From Blautia sp. Marseille-P3201T (GTDB lineage: Bacteria; Bacillota; Clostridia; Lachnospirales; Lachnospiraceae): a stretch of 64,000 nucleotides of DNA. The stretch covers positions 992,001 through 1,056,000 of the forward strand of contig NZ_LT635470.1 of the NCBI RefSeq assembly GCF_900120295.1. Direction: 5' to 3'. The position numbers and the translations under genes are program-made. Below the pieces are notes generated by a model that saw only the letters and a list, made by a program, of their open reading frames with translations, ran no database searches and was not told where the DNA came from. Below are positions 24,925 to 34,340 of the stretch, piece by piece. How positions within the stretch are numbered: the first letter of the stretch is position 1; each line of letters starts with the position of its first letter.

Positions 24925-25164
24925 TTAAAATTCTGAGAACGTATATCTTTGATGTATGGCTGCTGTCATTACATCAAAGACCACACTGCCATCTTCCCTG
25001 TCAATACGCTCAATTTTCAGTTCTGCTTCATTTTTAAATTTTTCTCTTACATAAGCTTCCAAATCTGCATCGTCAGGAAGCTCCGCTTCCTCAATAAAAG
25101 TATCTCTTGTATGATTTCCCGGACACAGGTTAATAATCTCTCTTATAATTTCATATTCCTTCAT
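24925..25164 (-). CDS. Conserved hypothetical protein of about 79 residues
   Basis: A small acidic soluble protein, MKEYEIIREIINLCPGNHTRDTF and onwards, ending YTFSEF. The start at 25164 is chosen because AAAAGGAGC lies just upstream; an ATG further out at 25260 would add a hydrophobic stretch that reads into the divergent promoter region and lacks a ribosome binding site. The family is not recognised. It is divergent from xpt. Confidence 0.7.
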   Translation of the reverse strand: MKEYEIIREIINLCPGNHTRDTFIEEAELPDDADLEAYVREKFKNEAELKIERIDREDGSVVFDVMTAAIHQRYTFSEF

Positions 25165-25273
25165 AATTTTGCTCCTTTTCTCTTTGAATTTGCTAAAAAG
25201 CAAAAAAATAAATTGCCTTTCTAATAAATATATCGTATGATTGTTTAAATGACAATACACAGGAGGAATACAA

Positions 25274-25846
25274 ATGGAGCTTTTAAAAGAACGTATTTTA
25301 AAAGACGGTACAGTAAAACCGGGAAATGTACTGAAAGTAGACAGTTTTTTAAATCATCAGATGGACATTCCACTGATTAACGAAATCGGAAAAGAATTTA
25401 AAAGGATTTATGCAGATGCACCGATTACAAAAATTCTGACTATCGAGGCATCCGGTATTGGAATTGCATGTATTGCAGCACAGTATTTCAATGTACCTGT
25501 TGTTTTTGCAAAAAAAGCAAAAAGTGTAAACCTTGACGGAGAAATGTATACAACCAAAATTGAGTCTTTCACACATAAAAAAGTTTATGATGTTATTCTG
25601 GCAAAGAAATTTTTAAGTCCTGAAGACCATGTGCTGATTATTGACGATTTTCTTGCAAACGGATGCGCATTAAACGGACTGATTGATATTGTACATACTT
25701 CAGGCGCAACCTTAGAAGGTACAGGAATTGTAATTGAAAAAGGGTTCCAAAGAGGCGGCGATATGCTTCGTGAAAGAGGTATCCGCGTAGAGTCTCTGGC
25801 AATTATTGACTCCATGACTGACACATCTTTAACTTTCCGCGAATAA
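25274..25846 (+). CDS. xpt: Xanthine phosphoribosyltransferase
   Basis: A 190-residue enzyme that salvages xanthine to XMP with PRPP. It opens [31 protein letters not shown], the standard start for Xpt. Further motifs are TIEASGIG and the PRPP-binding loop [11 protein letters not shown] near residue 120. The ribosome binding site AGGAGGA is strong. No purine riboswitch is seen between it and the divergent small gene, although the leader is only about 60 nt. A terminator follows. Confidence 0.96.
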   Translation: MELLKERILKDGTVKPGNVLKVDSFLNHQMDIPLINEIGKEFKRIYADAPITKILTIEASGIGIACIAAQYFNVPVVFAKKAKSVNLDGEMYTTKIESFTHKKVYDVILAKKFLSPEDHVLIIDDFLANGCALNGLIDIVHTSGATLEGTGIVIEKGFQRGGDMLRERGIRVESLAIIDSMTDTSLTFRE

Positions 25847-25875
25847 AAAGCAATATACTGGACTGCTTATCTTTT

Positions 25876-25909
25876 ATAAAACTGGCTATTTATACATAGC
25901 CAGTTTTAT
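25876..25909 (+). terminator. Terminator between xpt and the ECF S-component gene
   Basis: A perfect 14-bp inverted repeat (25876-25889 and 25896-25909) with a 6-nt loop and T-rich arms ends xpt. Confidence 0.85.
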
Positions 25910-25952
25910 ATTATAGTAATCACAACAAATTTAGATAAAGGAGTCTGGTTTT

Positions 25953-26489
25953 ATGAAATTTCAAACAAAAAAATTAGTTCTGTCCGCCCTTTTTATGGCG
26001 CTGACCTGTGCAGCCACCATGTCTATCCGTATTCCCACCCCCGGAACAGGTGGTTATATCCATCCCGGAGATGCTCTTGTTATTCTGTCCGGAGCGCTTT
26101 TCGGACCTGTATGGGGCTTTCTCATTGCCGGAATTGGCTCTTGTCTGGCAGACTTATTAGGTGGATATCTGGTCTATGTTCCCATTACCTTTTTTATCAA
26201 AGGAGTGATCGCTTTTCTCTCTGCTCTTGCCTTTCAGAAACTTGCAGGTTCTTCTAAAAAACACTATCTGCCATTAGCTCTTGGAGGAATTGCAGACATT
26301 GTACTGGTAGCCGGAGGATATTTCCTCTTTGAGTTTTTTCTGTACGGACAAGGCGCGGCTGCCAGTATTCCTGCCAATCTTATTCAGGGAATAAGCGGAC
26401 TTCTCATTTCCCAGCTTCTCTATCCTGTTCTCTGTGCAGTGCCCGATGTAAAACGCATGATTGCAGCAAACAGCGGAAGTAATATTTAA
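25953..26489 (+). CDS. ECF transporter S component (HmpT-type family)
   Basis: A 178-residue membrane protein with about five or six hydrophobic helices. The signature IPTPGTGGYIHPGDALVILSGALFGP near residue 30 marks a substrate-binding subunit of energy-coupling-factor vitamin transporters (the riboflavin/HMP-type group). The energising EcfA-A'-T module is not in the window, so the protein would use a shared module. The substrate is not determined; a thiamine precursor is possible. AAAGGAG lies 8 nt before the ATG. Its stop overlaps the convergent GNAT gene stop. Confidence 0.85.
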   Translation: MKFQTKKLVLSALFMALTCAATMSIRIPTPGTGGYIHPGDALVILSGALFGPVWGFLIAGIGSCLADLLGGYLVYVPITFFIKGVIAFLSALAFQKLAGSSKKHYLPLALGGIADIVLVAGGYFLFEFFLYGQGAAASIPANLIQGISGLLISQLLYPVLCAVPDVKRMIAANSGSNI

Positions 26490-26929
26490 CGGTCTTTAAT
26501 CATCTGATAATAGTGCAATTCTTCATAACCCAAACGGTTATAAAGAGAAATTGCTCTTTCATTACTGTAAGTTGCCTCCAGACGGAAACGCTTTGCCTGT
26601 GGATATTCTTTTTCCACCCAGTCAAACACCTGTGTACCATAGCCTTTTCCTCTGGAGCTGCTTTTAAAGAACAATTCATCCAGCCAGATTGTAATTCCTC
26701 CTGCTTCATTACTCCAGGTAATTGCAATAAGGAAATATCCTACTACACCGGTTTCATCCTCCAACATCAATGTACGGGAATATTCCCTGCTTCTCATACA
26801 TTCTTGCAAAGTTGCCTCAAAATGTTCTTCCGGAACGTCATGGTCACATGCAGGACCCCCGTAAAACTCCTTAGCCATCTGAAAGAATTCCTGTCTGTCA
26901 CTTTTCTGAATATCCCTGATATTTAACAT
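26486..26929 (-). CDS. GNAT-family N-acetyltransferase
   Basis: A 147-residue protein with the GNAT acetyl-CoA fold. The acetyl-CoA binding segment reads LDELFFKSSSRGKGYGTQVFDWV, including the RGKGYG pyrophosphate loop, and the C-terminal motif has NERAISLYNRLGYEE. The substrate is unknown. The gene overlaps the preceding small gene by 7 nt and ends the dinB cluster. Confidence 0.9.
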   Translation of the reverse strand: MLNIRDIQKSDRQEFFQMAKEFYGGPACDHDVPEEHFEATLQECMRSREYSRTLMLEDETGVVGYFLIAITWSNEAGGITIWLDELFFKSSSRGKGYGTQVFDWVEKEYPQAKRFRLEATYSNERAISLYNRLGYEELHYYQMIKDR

Positions 26930-27135
26930 TTCTCTTTCCCTTCCCTTTCTTTCATAAATTCAAATACTTTGTGCATCATTTCACAGTCTTCGCTGTATGG
27001 ACATTTCCCATAATCACAATCAATCTGTTCCAACTGTAAAACTCCGTTTTCATCTGTAAATTCTCCTATGGCAGTTCTTGCCATATCATAATTTTTGCAA
27101 TATCCATTAAAAAATTCTTCGATTATCTCACTCAT
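26923..27135 (-). CDS. Small Cys-containing hypothetical protein
   Basis: A 70-residue protein, MSEIIEEFFNGYCKNY and onwards, with Cys at about residues 13, 39, 44, 50 and 70. CDYGKCPYSEDC could bind a metal. It starts within the dinB stop (ATGA overlap) and ends inside the GNAT start, so it is translationally coupled to both. The family is not recognised. Confidence 0.75.
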   Translation of the reverse strand: MSEIIEEFFNGYCKNYDMARTAIGEFTDENGVLQLEQIDCDYGKCPYSEDCEMMHKVFEFMKEREGKEKC

Positions 27136-28409
27136 TTTTTCTTCTCTTTCAATGTTTTCAAATCTACCTGTCTTCCGTCTGGATGACCGCCTGTCATGTT
27201 CTCAACCTTTTTATTATCCAGAAAAGAGGCTCTCATAATGGCATTGTTGCCAAATTTTTTCCTGATTTTGTCTACCGCCATATCCATTTTTTCCATTTTT
27301 TCATAGTTGGTATTTAAATCAAACAAAGACATCTGTCGTCCCCGTTCTTCTCTGGAAACACGGCTGGTATGAACGCCTAAATGACGAATAGGCGTACCGT
27401 CCCACAGTTCGTCAAAGAGTACACAGACCATGTCATAAATTTCTCCTGTGATATTGGTAGGCGCTGTCATAACCTTCTGATGGGAAACTGTTTTCATCTC
27501 AAAATTCCGAATAGAAACAGACACTACTTCTGCCTTTACATCATCCTTTCGAAGTCTTGCTGCCACTGTTTCACACAGAGAAAGAAGAACCATTTTTGCA
27601 GTGCCTTCATCTGACACGTCAAAGGCAATGGTTGTACTGTTTCCATATCCTTTGTTCCCCTGACTTTCGCTTTCCACCAGGGAAGTATCTCTGCCATTGG
27701 CGAAATTCCAAATGCTCTCTCCCTGTTTTTTCAAATGGCATTTTAAAATTTCCACATCTGTATTAGCCAGGTCTCCTATGGTATAAATACCCAGCTTCTT
27801 TAAAACCTGCGCTGTAGCCCTTCCTACAAACAGCAGGTCTGATACCGGAAGAGGCCACATTTTCCCTTTAATTTCCGTTGGAAATAAAGTGTGTACCTTG
27901 TCCGGTTTTTCAAAATCCGATGCCATTTTTGCCAGATATTTGTTGCTGGAAATTCCAATATTTACAGTAAAACCCAGCTCTTTACTAATTCTGTTTTTTA
28001 ATTTATGGGCAAAAGCTATCGGGTCTCCTATAATCTTTTCCATTCCCGTCATATCCATAAATGCCTCATCAATGCTGTACTGCTCCACCTGAGGGCTGTA
28101 TTCTCTTAAAATATTCAGAAACTTTTGAGAATACTGGCGGTACATACTATGATGCGCAGGGACTACAATCAAAGACGGACACTTTTTCAGAGCTTCTGTC
28201 AATGGTTCTCCTGTTTTTACACCACAGGCTTTTGCAGACAAAGATTTTGCCAGAATAATGCCCCTTCTCTTGGTTTTATCTCCACCTACAGCACATGGGA
28301 TTTCTCTTAAATCTATTGTTCCGCCCTGCTCCAAACGATAAACTGCCTCCCATGATAAAAAAGCGCTGTTTACATCAATATGAAAAATTACCTTTTCGCA
28401 ATCTGACAT
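27132..28409 (-). CDS. dinB: Y-family DNA polymerase IV
   Basis: A 425-residue translesion polymerase. It opens with the catalytic segment FHIDVNSAFLSWEAV and has YSIDEAFMDMTG with the second acidic motif near residue 110. The little-finger domain follows to about residue 350. The C-terminal part has a QMSLFD clamp-binding-like motif near residue 370. It overlaps the small Cys-containing gene and follows xth after 23 nt, forming a DNA repair group. Confidence 0.95.
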   Translation of the reverse strand: MSDCEKVIFHIDVNSAFLSWEAVYRLEQGGTIDLREIPCAVGGDKTKRRGIILAKSLSAKACGVKTGEPLTEALKKCPSLIVVPAHHSMYRQYSQKFLNILREYSPQVEQYSIDEAFMDMTGMEKIIGDPIAFAHKLKNRISKELGFTVNIGISSNKYLAKMASDFEKPDKVHTLFPTEIKGKMWPLPVSDLLFVGRATAQVLKKLGIYTIGDLANTDVEILKCHLKKQGESIWNFANGRDTSLVESESQGNKGYGNSTTIAFDVSDEGTAKMVLLSLCETVAARLRKDDVKAEVVSVSIRNFEMKTVSHQKVMTAPTNITGEIYDMVCVLFDELWDGTPIRHLGVHTSRVSREERGRQMSLFDLNTNYEKMEKMDMAVDKIRKKFGNNAIMRASFLDNKKVENMTGGHPDGRQVDLKTLKEKKK

Positions 28410-28432
28410 ATCTTTGCCCCCATTTTCTTTGT

Positions 28433-29188
28433 TTATAATTCAATCTGAACCTCTACCGGACAATGGTCTGAACCAAAAATTTCTGTATGAATGGAAGCGG
28501 AAAGCAGCTTTTCATCCAGTCTTTTTGAAGTACAAAAGTAGTCAATTCTCCATCCTGCATTCTTTTCTCTGGCTTTAAAACGATAGGACCACCAGGAATA
28601 AATCTCTGTTTTATCAGGGTAAAAATAACGGAAAGTATCGGTAAATCCGGCTTCTAAAAATGCGGTAAATTTTTCTCTTTCTTCATCAGTAAATCCTGCA
28701 TTATGACGGTTGGTTTTCGGATTTTTTAAATCTATTTCCTTATGTGCCACGTTTAAATCACCGCACATAATCACAGGTTTTTTCTCATCTAGCTTTTGCA
28801 GATAATCCCTGAAATCATCTTCCCACTGCATACGATAAGATAACCTTGCCAGCTCACTTTGAGAATTTGGTGTATAGACTGTAACCATATAAAAGTTCTC
28901 ATATTCTAAAGTAATCACACGCCCTTCCTGATCGTGTTCTTCTATGCCAATACCGTACTGTACACTTAATGGTTCTTTTTTTGCAAAAATTGCTGTACCG
29001 GAATAACCTTTTTTCACCGCATAATTCCAATAACAGAAATATCCCTCCGGTGCAAAATCAATCTGTCCTTCCTGAAGCTTTGTTTCCTGTATACAAAAAA
29101 AATCTGCATCTGCCTGTTCAAAAAATTCTGTAAATCCCTTTTTCACACACGCCCGCAGACCATTTACATTCCATGAAATAAATTTCAT
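28433..29188 (-). CDS. xth: Exodeoxyribonuclease III / AP endonuclease
   Basis: A 251-residue endonuclease/exonuclease-family protein that cuts at abasic sites. Motifs include SWNVNGLRA at the start, QETKL near residue 35, CGDLNVAH near residue 140 and SDHCPVE at the end. AAGGAGA precedes the ATG. It is the first gene of the xth-dinB-small gene-GNAT unit. Confidence 0.96.
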   Translation of the reverse strand: MKFISWNVNGLRACVKKGFTEFFEQADADFFCIQETKLQEGQIDFAPEGYFCYWNYAVKKGYSGTAIFAKKEPLSVQYGIGIEEHDQEGRVITLEYENFYMVTVYTPNSQSELARLSYRMQWEDDFRDYLQKLDEKKPVIMCGDLNVAHKEIDLKNPKTNRHNAGFTDEEREKFTAFLEAGFTDTFRYFYPDKTEIYSWWSYRFKAREKNAGWRIDYFCTSKRLDEKLLSASIHTEIFGSDHCPVEVQIEL

Positions 29189-29281
29189 TTTCTTCTCCTT
29201 TTCTTGTCTATTTGCACATCTGCTTCTCTATTATACACTATTTTTTCTCCTTTGCGAAGTGAAAAACTTTCTTCAAATCTC

Positions 29282-29311
29282 TTTACGAAAGGCAATTTGA
29301 GAGTATATAAT
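29282..29311 (+). promoter_or_regulatory. Probable promoter of the purF-like gene
   Basis: TTTACG (29282-29287), an 18-nt spacer and TATAAT (29306-29311) lie 45 nt upstream of the ATG at 29356, with AAAGGAG between. Confidence 0.55.
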
Positions 29312-29355
29312 AAGGAGAAGACTAAATTGGTAATTCCAAGAAAAGGAGAACAGCA

Positions 29356-30774
29356 ATGGGTGGAATATTTGGAGTAACATCTAAGTCCAGTTGTACCCTG
29401 GACTTATTTTTCGGAACAGACTATCATTCTCATTTAGGTACCAAACGCGGAGGACTTGCAGTCCATGGAGAAAATGGCTTTAGCCGCTCAATCCATAACA
29501 TCGAAAATACACCATTCCGTACAAAATTTGATGGTGATTTAGATGAATTGGAAGGAAATTGCGGTATTGGCTGTATTTCGGACAATGAGCCACAGCCTCT
29601 TTTGGTACAATCCCATTTAGGCAGTTTTGCCATTACAACAGTAGGTAAAATTAACAATACAGAGAAACTTGTTGATATTTCTTACAAAAACGGCTGTACA
29701 CATTTCTTAGAAATGAGCGGCGGCTGTATCAATCCGACAGAAATTGTTGCGTCTTTAATCAACCAGCAGGAAACTATTGTAGACGGTATTCGCTACGCAC
29801 AGGAATTAATTGAAGGTTCTATGACGCTTCTTGTTCTGACACCGGAAGGCATTTACGCTGCCCGTGACCGCATGGGAAGAACTCCTCTTATTGTAGGACA
29901 TAAAGACGGAGCACATTGTGTTTCTTTTGAAAGTTTTGCTTATCTCAATCTGGGTTATGAAACCTTAAAAGAATTAGGACCGGGAGAAATTGTTTATCTG
30001 ACTCCTGAAAGCTGCGAAACTGTATCAGAACCATTAAATGAAATGAAAATATGTTCCTTTTTATGGGTATATTATGGCTATCCTACCTCCACATACGAAG
30101 GTATCAATGTAGAGAACATGCGTTACGAATGTGGTAAAAAACTGGCGCAGCGTGATGCACAGCGCGACGATGTAAAACCAGATTTAGTAGCAGGTGTACC
30201 GGACTCCGGTATTGCCCACGCTATCGGTTATGCAAACCAGTCCGGCATTCCATTTGCCCGCCCATTTATTAAATATACTCCAACGTGGCCTCGCTCCTTT
30301 ATGCCATCCCGTCAGGAACAGCGTAATCTCATTGCGAAAATGAAATTAATTCCTGTTGAGGCATTGATTAAAAATCGTAAACTTTTACTGATTGACGACT
30401 CTATTGTCCGCGGAACACAGCTTCGCGAAACAACTGAATTTTTATATAGCAGCGGTGCAAAAGAAGTACATATTCGTCCGGCATGCCCGCCTTTAATGTT
30501 TGGATGCCCTTATTTGAACTTCTCCCGTTCTAAATCCGAAATGGATTTAATCACAAGAAGAATTATTGCTGCAAGAGAAGGAGAAAATGTAAGTCGTGAA
30601 ATTTTAGAGTCCTATGCTGATCCAGACTCCCAAAACTATAAAGAAATGTTGGAAGAAATCGGAAAGCAGTTAAACTTCACAACTCTGCACTTCCATCGTC
30701 TTGACGATTTATTATCTTCCATTCCAATTGAACCGTGTAAAATATGTACTTACTGCTTCAGCGGTAAAAAATAA
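29356..30774 (+). CDS. Amidophosphoribosyltransferase-like protein, glutaminase Cys replaced by Gly
   Basis: A 472-residue PurF-family protein with an N-terminal Ntn-type glutaminase domain and a C-terminal PRTase domain carrying the PRPP loop LLIDDSIVRGTQLRET near residue 345. In ordinary PurF the chain starts MCGIFG and the Cys is the glutamine nucleophile; here it starts MGGIFGV, so the nucleophile is missing (ATG GGT GGA, with a good ribosome binding site and no alternative start). The rest of the glutaminase domain is kept (LGTKRGG, HLGSFA). Cysteines near the C-terminus (CKICTYC) may hold the Fe-S cluster of the clostridial type. The enzyme may use free ammonia or an external glutaminase, or may have another role. 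No second purF is in this window. Confidence 0.88.
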   Translation: MGGIFGVTSKSSCTLDLFFGTDYHSHLGTKRGGLAVHGENGFSRSIHNIENTPFRTKFDGDLDELEGNCGIGCISDNEPQPLLVQSHLGSFAITTVGKINNTEKLVDISYKNGCTHFLEMSGGCINPTEIVASLINQQETIVDGIRYAQELIEGSMTLLVLTPEGIYAARDRMGRTPLIVGHKDGAHCVSFESFAYLNLGYETLKELGPGEIVYLTPESCETVSEPLNEMKICSFLWVYYGYPTSTYEGINVENMRYECGKKLAQRDAQRDDVKPDLVAGVPDSGIAHAIGYANQSGIPFARPFIKYTPTWPRSFMPSRQEQRNLIAKMKLIPVEALIKNRKLLLIDDSIVRGTQLRETTEFLYSSGAKEVHIRPACPPLMFGCPYLNFSRSKSEMDLITRRIIAAREGENVSREILESYADPDSQNYKEMLEEIGKQLNFTTLHFHRLDDLLSSIPIEPCKICTYCFSGKK

Positions 30775-30776
30775 GA

Positions 30777-30818
30777 TTACTAAAAAAGATTGTGCTGTTG
30801 CACAATCTTTTTTAGTAA
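30777..30818. terminator. Bidirectional terminator between purF-like gene and yitT
   Basis: A 19-bp perfect inverted repeat (30777-30795 and 30800-30818) with A- and T-rich outer arms and a TGTT loop. It overlaps the end of the convergent YitT gene. Confidence 0.9.
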
Positions 30819-31690
30819 TTATTTTCCTGATAAAAACGTCCCAGCAAAGTATCTGTTTTTACAATATTTACAAAAGCATGGGCATCTGCCTCCATAACTT
30901 TTCTGGTCAGCATTTTCGCCTCTACTGTGGACACAACGGAATAAATCATTTTTCGTTTTTCATTAGAATACATTCCCGTTGCTGAAAATTCTGTTGCACT
31001 GTGGTTTGTAACTTCTGAAATAGCCTGATAAACAGCTTCCGCATTTTCTGTAACCACAAACAACGTAACCTTTTTATAATTTTGATACAGTAAATGTATC
31101 ATCTGTGTAGAAGTATACTGGAAAATAATGGAGTAAAGCGCTTTATCCCATCCGAAAAGATAACCGGCAATTAAAAGCACAACCGCATTTCCCAATAAAA
31201 TATAATTCCACACATCTTTATTTTTCTTTTCCGCAAAGTAAATGGCAATAAAATCAGTTCCGCCTGTTGAAGTTCCTCCAATCAGTGAAATACTGATTGC
31301 TGCTCCATTAATCAACCCACCAAATATACTGATTAACAGAATATCTTCCGTAATAGGAACTGCCGGAACAATATCGGTCAGAATACTGGTAGCAACAATC
31401 ATACAGCTGGTAACAACTGTAAATTTCTTTCCTATCGCTTTAAAGCTGATAATTGCCGGAATGGCATTTAATGCCAGGCTAATCGGAGAAAACGGCACTG
31501 TAATATCGAAAAATCTGTCGCAAATGGTCTGGAACAACAGCGTGACACCGTTAAATCCACCGGGATACAGCCCTCCTGCCCGCACAAAAGTTTTAATGTT
31601 TACTGCCATAATCACCGCACCAATAAGACCAAACAGAATTCTCTTTGTTTCTTTTTTCGCATCTACTTTAGAACTCACTTTTTTACTCAC
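30812..31690 (-). CDS. YitT-family membrane protein (DUF161/DUF2179)
   Basis: A 292-residue protein with five or six hydrophobic helices in residues 17-200, including GGLYPGGFNGVTLL and GGTSTGGTDFIAIYF, which mark the YitT family. The C-terminal 90 residues form the cytoplasmic DUF2179 ligand-binding-like domain. Its transport function is not established. It lies 12 nt downstream of ddh and is probably co-transcribed. Confidence 0.9.
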   Translation of the reverse strand: MSKKVSSKVDAKKETKRILFGLIGAVIMAVNIKTFVRAGGLYPGGFNGVTLLFQTICDRFFDITVPFSPISLALNAIPAIISFKAIGKKFTVVTSCMIVATSILTDIVPAVPITEDILLISIFGGLINGAAISISLIGGTSTGGTDFIAIYFAEKKNKDVWNYILLGNAVVLLIAGYLFGWDKALYSIIFQYTSTQMIHLLYQNYKKVTLFVVTENAEAVYQAISEVTNHSATEFSATGMYSNEKRKMIYSVVSTVEAKMLTRKVMEADAHAFVNIVKTDTLLGRFYQENNY

Positions 31691-31702
31691 TTTCTCTGTA
31701 CT

Positions 31703-32689
31703 TTACAACATTTTTGCACGAAGTTCTTCCGGTGTTTGAAGACTTAAATAAGCAGGAGCTACATCAAACACTGTTTTGCAGCCGCTCTGTCCTTCCTGAC
31801 TCATGCGATAAGCAGCTCTTGCATAAGCTGTAATAACAGATGATGTAAATTCAGGATTGGAGTCCAACTTCAGGCTGTATTCTACCACATGCTTATGTTC
31901 GTCTTCCCATCCTGTATTTCCACTGCGAATTACAAATCCACCATGAGGAAGTCCCATATGTTCTGCTTTCATTTCTTCTTCTGTAATAAAGTATACAGTT
32001 GTATCATATTCGTCAAAGTAATTTGGCATTGTCTTAATTTCCTGCTCAATCTTTGCCTTATCTGCATCTTCACGAGCAACTACAAATACTTCCCTTGTGT
32101 GCTTCTGACGTGTGGAAAGTTCTGGATTTTTCCCTTCTCTTACTGCATCTAAAGCTTCCTTTACAGGAATTGTATACTGTCTTGCGTCCAGTACTCCTTC
32201 AATTCTTCGAACTGCATCAGAATGCCCCTGACTAACACCTTTTCCCCAGAAAGTATAATCTTTTCCTCCCGGTAAAATTGCATTTGCATAAAGGCGGTTT
32301 AAAGAAAACATACCCGGATCCCAGCCTACGGAAATCATAGCAACCTTATTTCCCTTCTTAGCAGCCTCATCTACCGCCTGAAAGTGCTCTGGAATTCTTG
32401 CATGAGTATCAAAGCTATCTACCACATTAAAATACTGTGCAAATTCAGGAGTCTGAACCGGTAAATCTGTAGCGCTTCCACCACAGAGAATTAAAACATC
32501 AATTTCATCCTTCATTTTTACAGCTTCATCTACGTGATAAACCTTTGCTGTCTCTGTCAAAATTTGAACGTCTGCAGGATTACGGCGTGTAAAAACTGCT
32601 GTCAGCTCCATATCAGGGTTATGCTTCACTGCACATTCCACACCTCGACCTAAGTTACCATATCCTAAAATACCAATTTTAATACTCAT
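31703..32689 (-). CDS. ddh: meso-Diaminopimelate dehydrogenase
   Basis: A 328-residue NADPH-dependent enzyme that makes meso-diaminopimelate directly from tetrahydrodipicolinate for lysine and peptidoglycan synthesis. The dinucleotide-binding loop is IGILGYGNLGRG at the start. Family-specific segments are ILCGGSATDLP, VVDSFDTHA and SVGWDPGMFSLNR. YitT follows in the same unit. The gene is complete, with an ATG and an AGGAGA site. Confidence 0.95.
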   Translation of the reverse strand: MSIKIGILGYGNLGRGVECAVKHNPDMELTAVFTRRNPADVQILTETAKVYHVDEAVKMKDEIDVLILCGGSATDLPVQTPEFAQYFNVVDSFDTHARIPEHFQAVDEAAKKGNKVAMISVGWDPGMFSLNRLYANAILPGGKDYTFWGKGVSQGHSDAVRRIEGVLDARQYTIPVKEALDAVREGKNPELSTRQKHTREVFVVAREDADKAKIEQEIKTMPNYFDEYDTTVYFITEEEMKAEHMGLPHGGFVIRSGNTGWEDEHKHVVEYSLKLDSNPEFTSSVITAYARAAYRMSQEGQSGCKTVFDVAPAYLSLQTPEELRAKML

Positions 32690-32810
32690 ACTTCACTCTC
32701 CTATCTGTTCTTTGACATATTATTTACTCTCAAAGTATATCAAAAACCTGGTCTTTGTCAATGTTTTTTATGCTGCATCAAATATTCCTCTAAAACTATT
32801 GAATATTACG

Positions 32811-33401
32811 GTGCGGCAGAGCCGCCAGTCCGGTGTGGCGAGAGCCACCTGTCCGGACTAACGGAGCCACCCCATTTTGTTTATTAAGTTACTTTGCCAT
32901 TGCTGGATCCAGTCCATATACTTCTCTCATAGAGAGGTCTTTAGATGGGTCAACACTTTCAATATCGATCTTATAGGAATCATACGATATACGATCCATG
33001 ATGGCATCGGCAAGAGTACTTTCACCATCACAGATTTGCTGGTACCATTCACTTTCACGGAACTGGGAACAAAAGATTGTTGAAGATTTTTTACGTCTTT
33101 TATGTATCAGTTCAAAAAGATTTCTGGCTTCAGCTTCTGTCAGTTTAAGAAGCAACCACTCATCGATAATCAACACTATTGGCTTGGTATATTTTTTCAG
33201 GACAGTCGAAAAAGTTCCATCGTCCCTGGCAGCCTGTAAGTCCAATAACAAATCAGGAAGTCGTACATATCGCACTGAGTAATAGCGCTTGCATGCTTCC
33301 ATGCCAAAGGCACAGGCCATGTAAGTTTTGCCACTTCCAGTTGCTCCAGTAATAAAGATGTTCCGGTATTCTGTAATGTATTTGTTGTGGTCAAGCTTTT
33401 T
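32811..33401 (-). mobile_element. IS21-family remnant with truncated istB
   Basis: This block contains a 5'-truncated istB and two adjacent GC-rich hairpins at 32813-32825 and 32827-32859 beyond its stop. The hairpins are very GC-rich compared with their neighbours. The istB 5' part and all of istA are missing, because the block is cut off at the inverted repeat of the adjoining IS3-family element. Confidence 0.75.
32889..33401 (-). pseudogene. istB: istB (IS21 transposition helper ATPase), 5' truncated
   Basis: A DnaA/DnaC-like AAA ATPase that helps IS21 transposases. The open frame runs from the IS3 boundary at 33401 and includes Walker A GATGSGKTY (about 20 residues in) and LIIDEWLLL (Walker B). 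The C-terminal end is normal. The N-terminal domain is lost. It has no start codon of its own, so it is not expected to be functional. Confidence 0.85.
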
Positions 33402-33420
33402 TGTAACACTACGACCTAAT
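33402..33420. repeat. Inverted repeat of the IS3-family element (left in window)
   Basis: TGTAACACTACGACCTAAT; pairs with the inverted copy at 34623-34641. Confidence 0.85.
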
Positions 33421-33434
33421 TTCCACTACAGGAG

Positions 33435-34340
33435 TTATACACTCCCGTAGCGTGCCTCATAAGGCGTTTTGTAGTTATTATAAGAATGCGGTCGTACATG
33501 ATTATATTGTACATACGCAAATTCTTCGATTGCTGTGTAAAGTTCTTCCTCTGTACGATAATAATGCTGGTAAATAAGATCATTTTTCAATGTATTAAAA
33601 TATCTTTCCATAGGAGCATTATCATATGGATATCCAGCCTTACTCATACTTTGAGTGATGCCAAGCTCCTCACAAAATTCAGTGAACTCTTTTGATGTGT
33701 ACTGGCTTCCTTGATCCGAATGCACGAGAAGCTTGCTCAAGTCAATTCCTGGTTGAGAATGAATTGCTTTTTCCAACGTTCTTTTCGCTAAATCAGCGGT
33801 TATATTTCTGTCCGTTATACTTGCAATAACGCTTCGGTCATGTAGATCTATAATCGTGCAATTATAACGCTTGCTGCCATCCGTCAGGAAAAGATAAGTA
33901 AAATCTGTACACCACTTGTGATTGATTTCATCTGCTCGAAAATTCTGATTCAGTTTGTTCTCGTATACTTTGTGAGCGACGCCATGTTCATATGTTGTTT
34001 TCTTTTTTCTTGAAATTGAAAACAACTGCATTTCAGTATTCATATATTTGTGAACTGTTAAGCGGCTAATATCGTATCCTTTACGAATAAGATAGGCATG
34101 TATAGTTCTGTATCCATCAACTCCGCCATGAGAATGATAGATTTCTCGAATGGAATCTTTGATCTCATCTTTCTGTTGATGATAATCAGCTTTTCGATTT
34201 TTTAGATAATTGTAATAAGCATTTGGACAGATGTTAAACTTTCTAAGAAGCCATCTGAGTCCAAAGTCTTTGTTGTATTTCTGAATGAATCGATAAGCCT
34301 CTAATCGATTTCCTTCGCAAAGAATGCCGCTGCTTTTTTT
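33435..34340 (-). CDS. IS3-family transposase OrfB (DDE integrase)
   Basis: The DDE catalytic part of the transposase, in the frame -1 to orfA and expressed by frameshifting. Beginning after the slippery A-run, the frame encodes an HTH_21-type segment (HGGVDGYRTIHAYLIRKG), then the rve domain with TDFTYL (D), LVHSDQGSQYTS (D) and NAPMERYFNTLK (E). The end ARYGSV is normal. All three catalytic acidic residues are present, so the element may still be active. Confidence 0.92.
   Translation of the reverse strand, partial: KKSSGILCEGNRLEAYRFIQKYNKDFGLRWLLRKFNICPNAYYNYLKNRKADYHQQKDEIKDSIREIYHSHGGVDGYRTIHAYLIRKGYDISRLTVHKYMNTEMQLFSISRKKKTTYEHGVAHKVYENKLNQNFRADEINHKWCTDFTYLFLTDGSKRYNCTIIDLHDRSVIASITDRNITADLAKRTLEKAIHSQPGIDLSKLLVHSDQGSQYTSKEFTEFCEELGITQSMSKAGYPYDNAPMERYFNTLKNDLIYQHYYRTEEELYTAIEEFAYVQYNHVRPHSYNNYKTPYEARYGSV

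Noticed and set aside
25165-25273. Purine riboswitch upstream of xpt
   Set aside because: The short divergent leader lacks the conserved guanine/xanthine aptamer loops.
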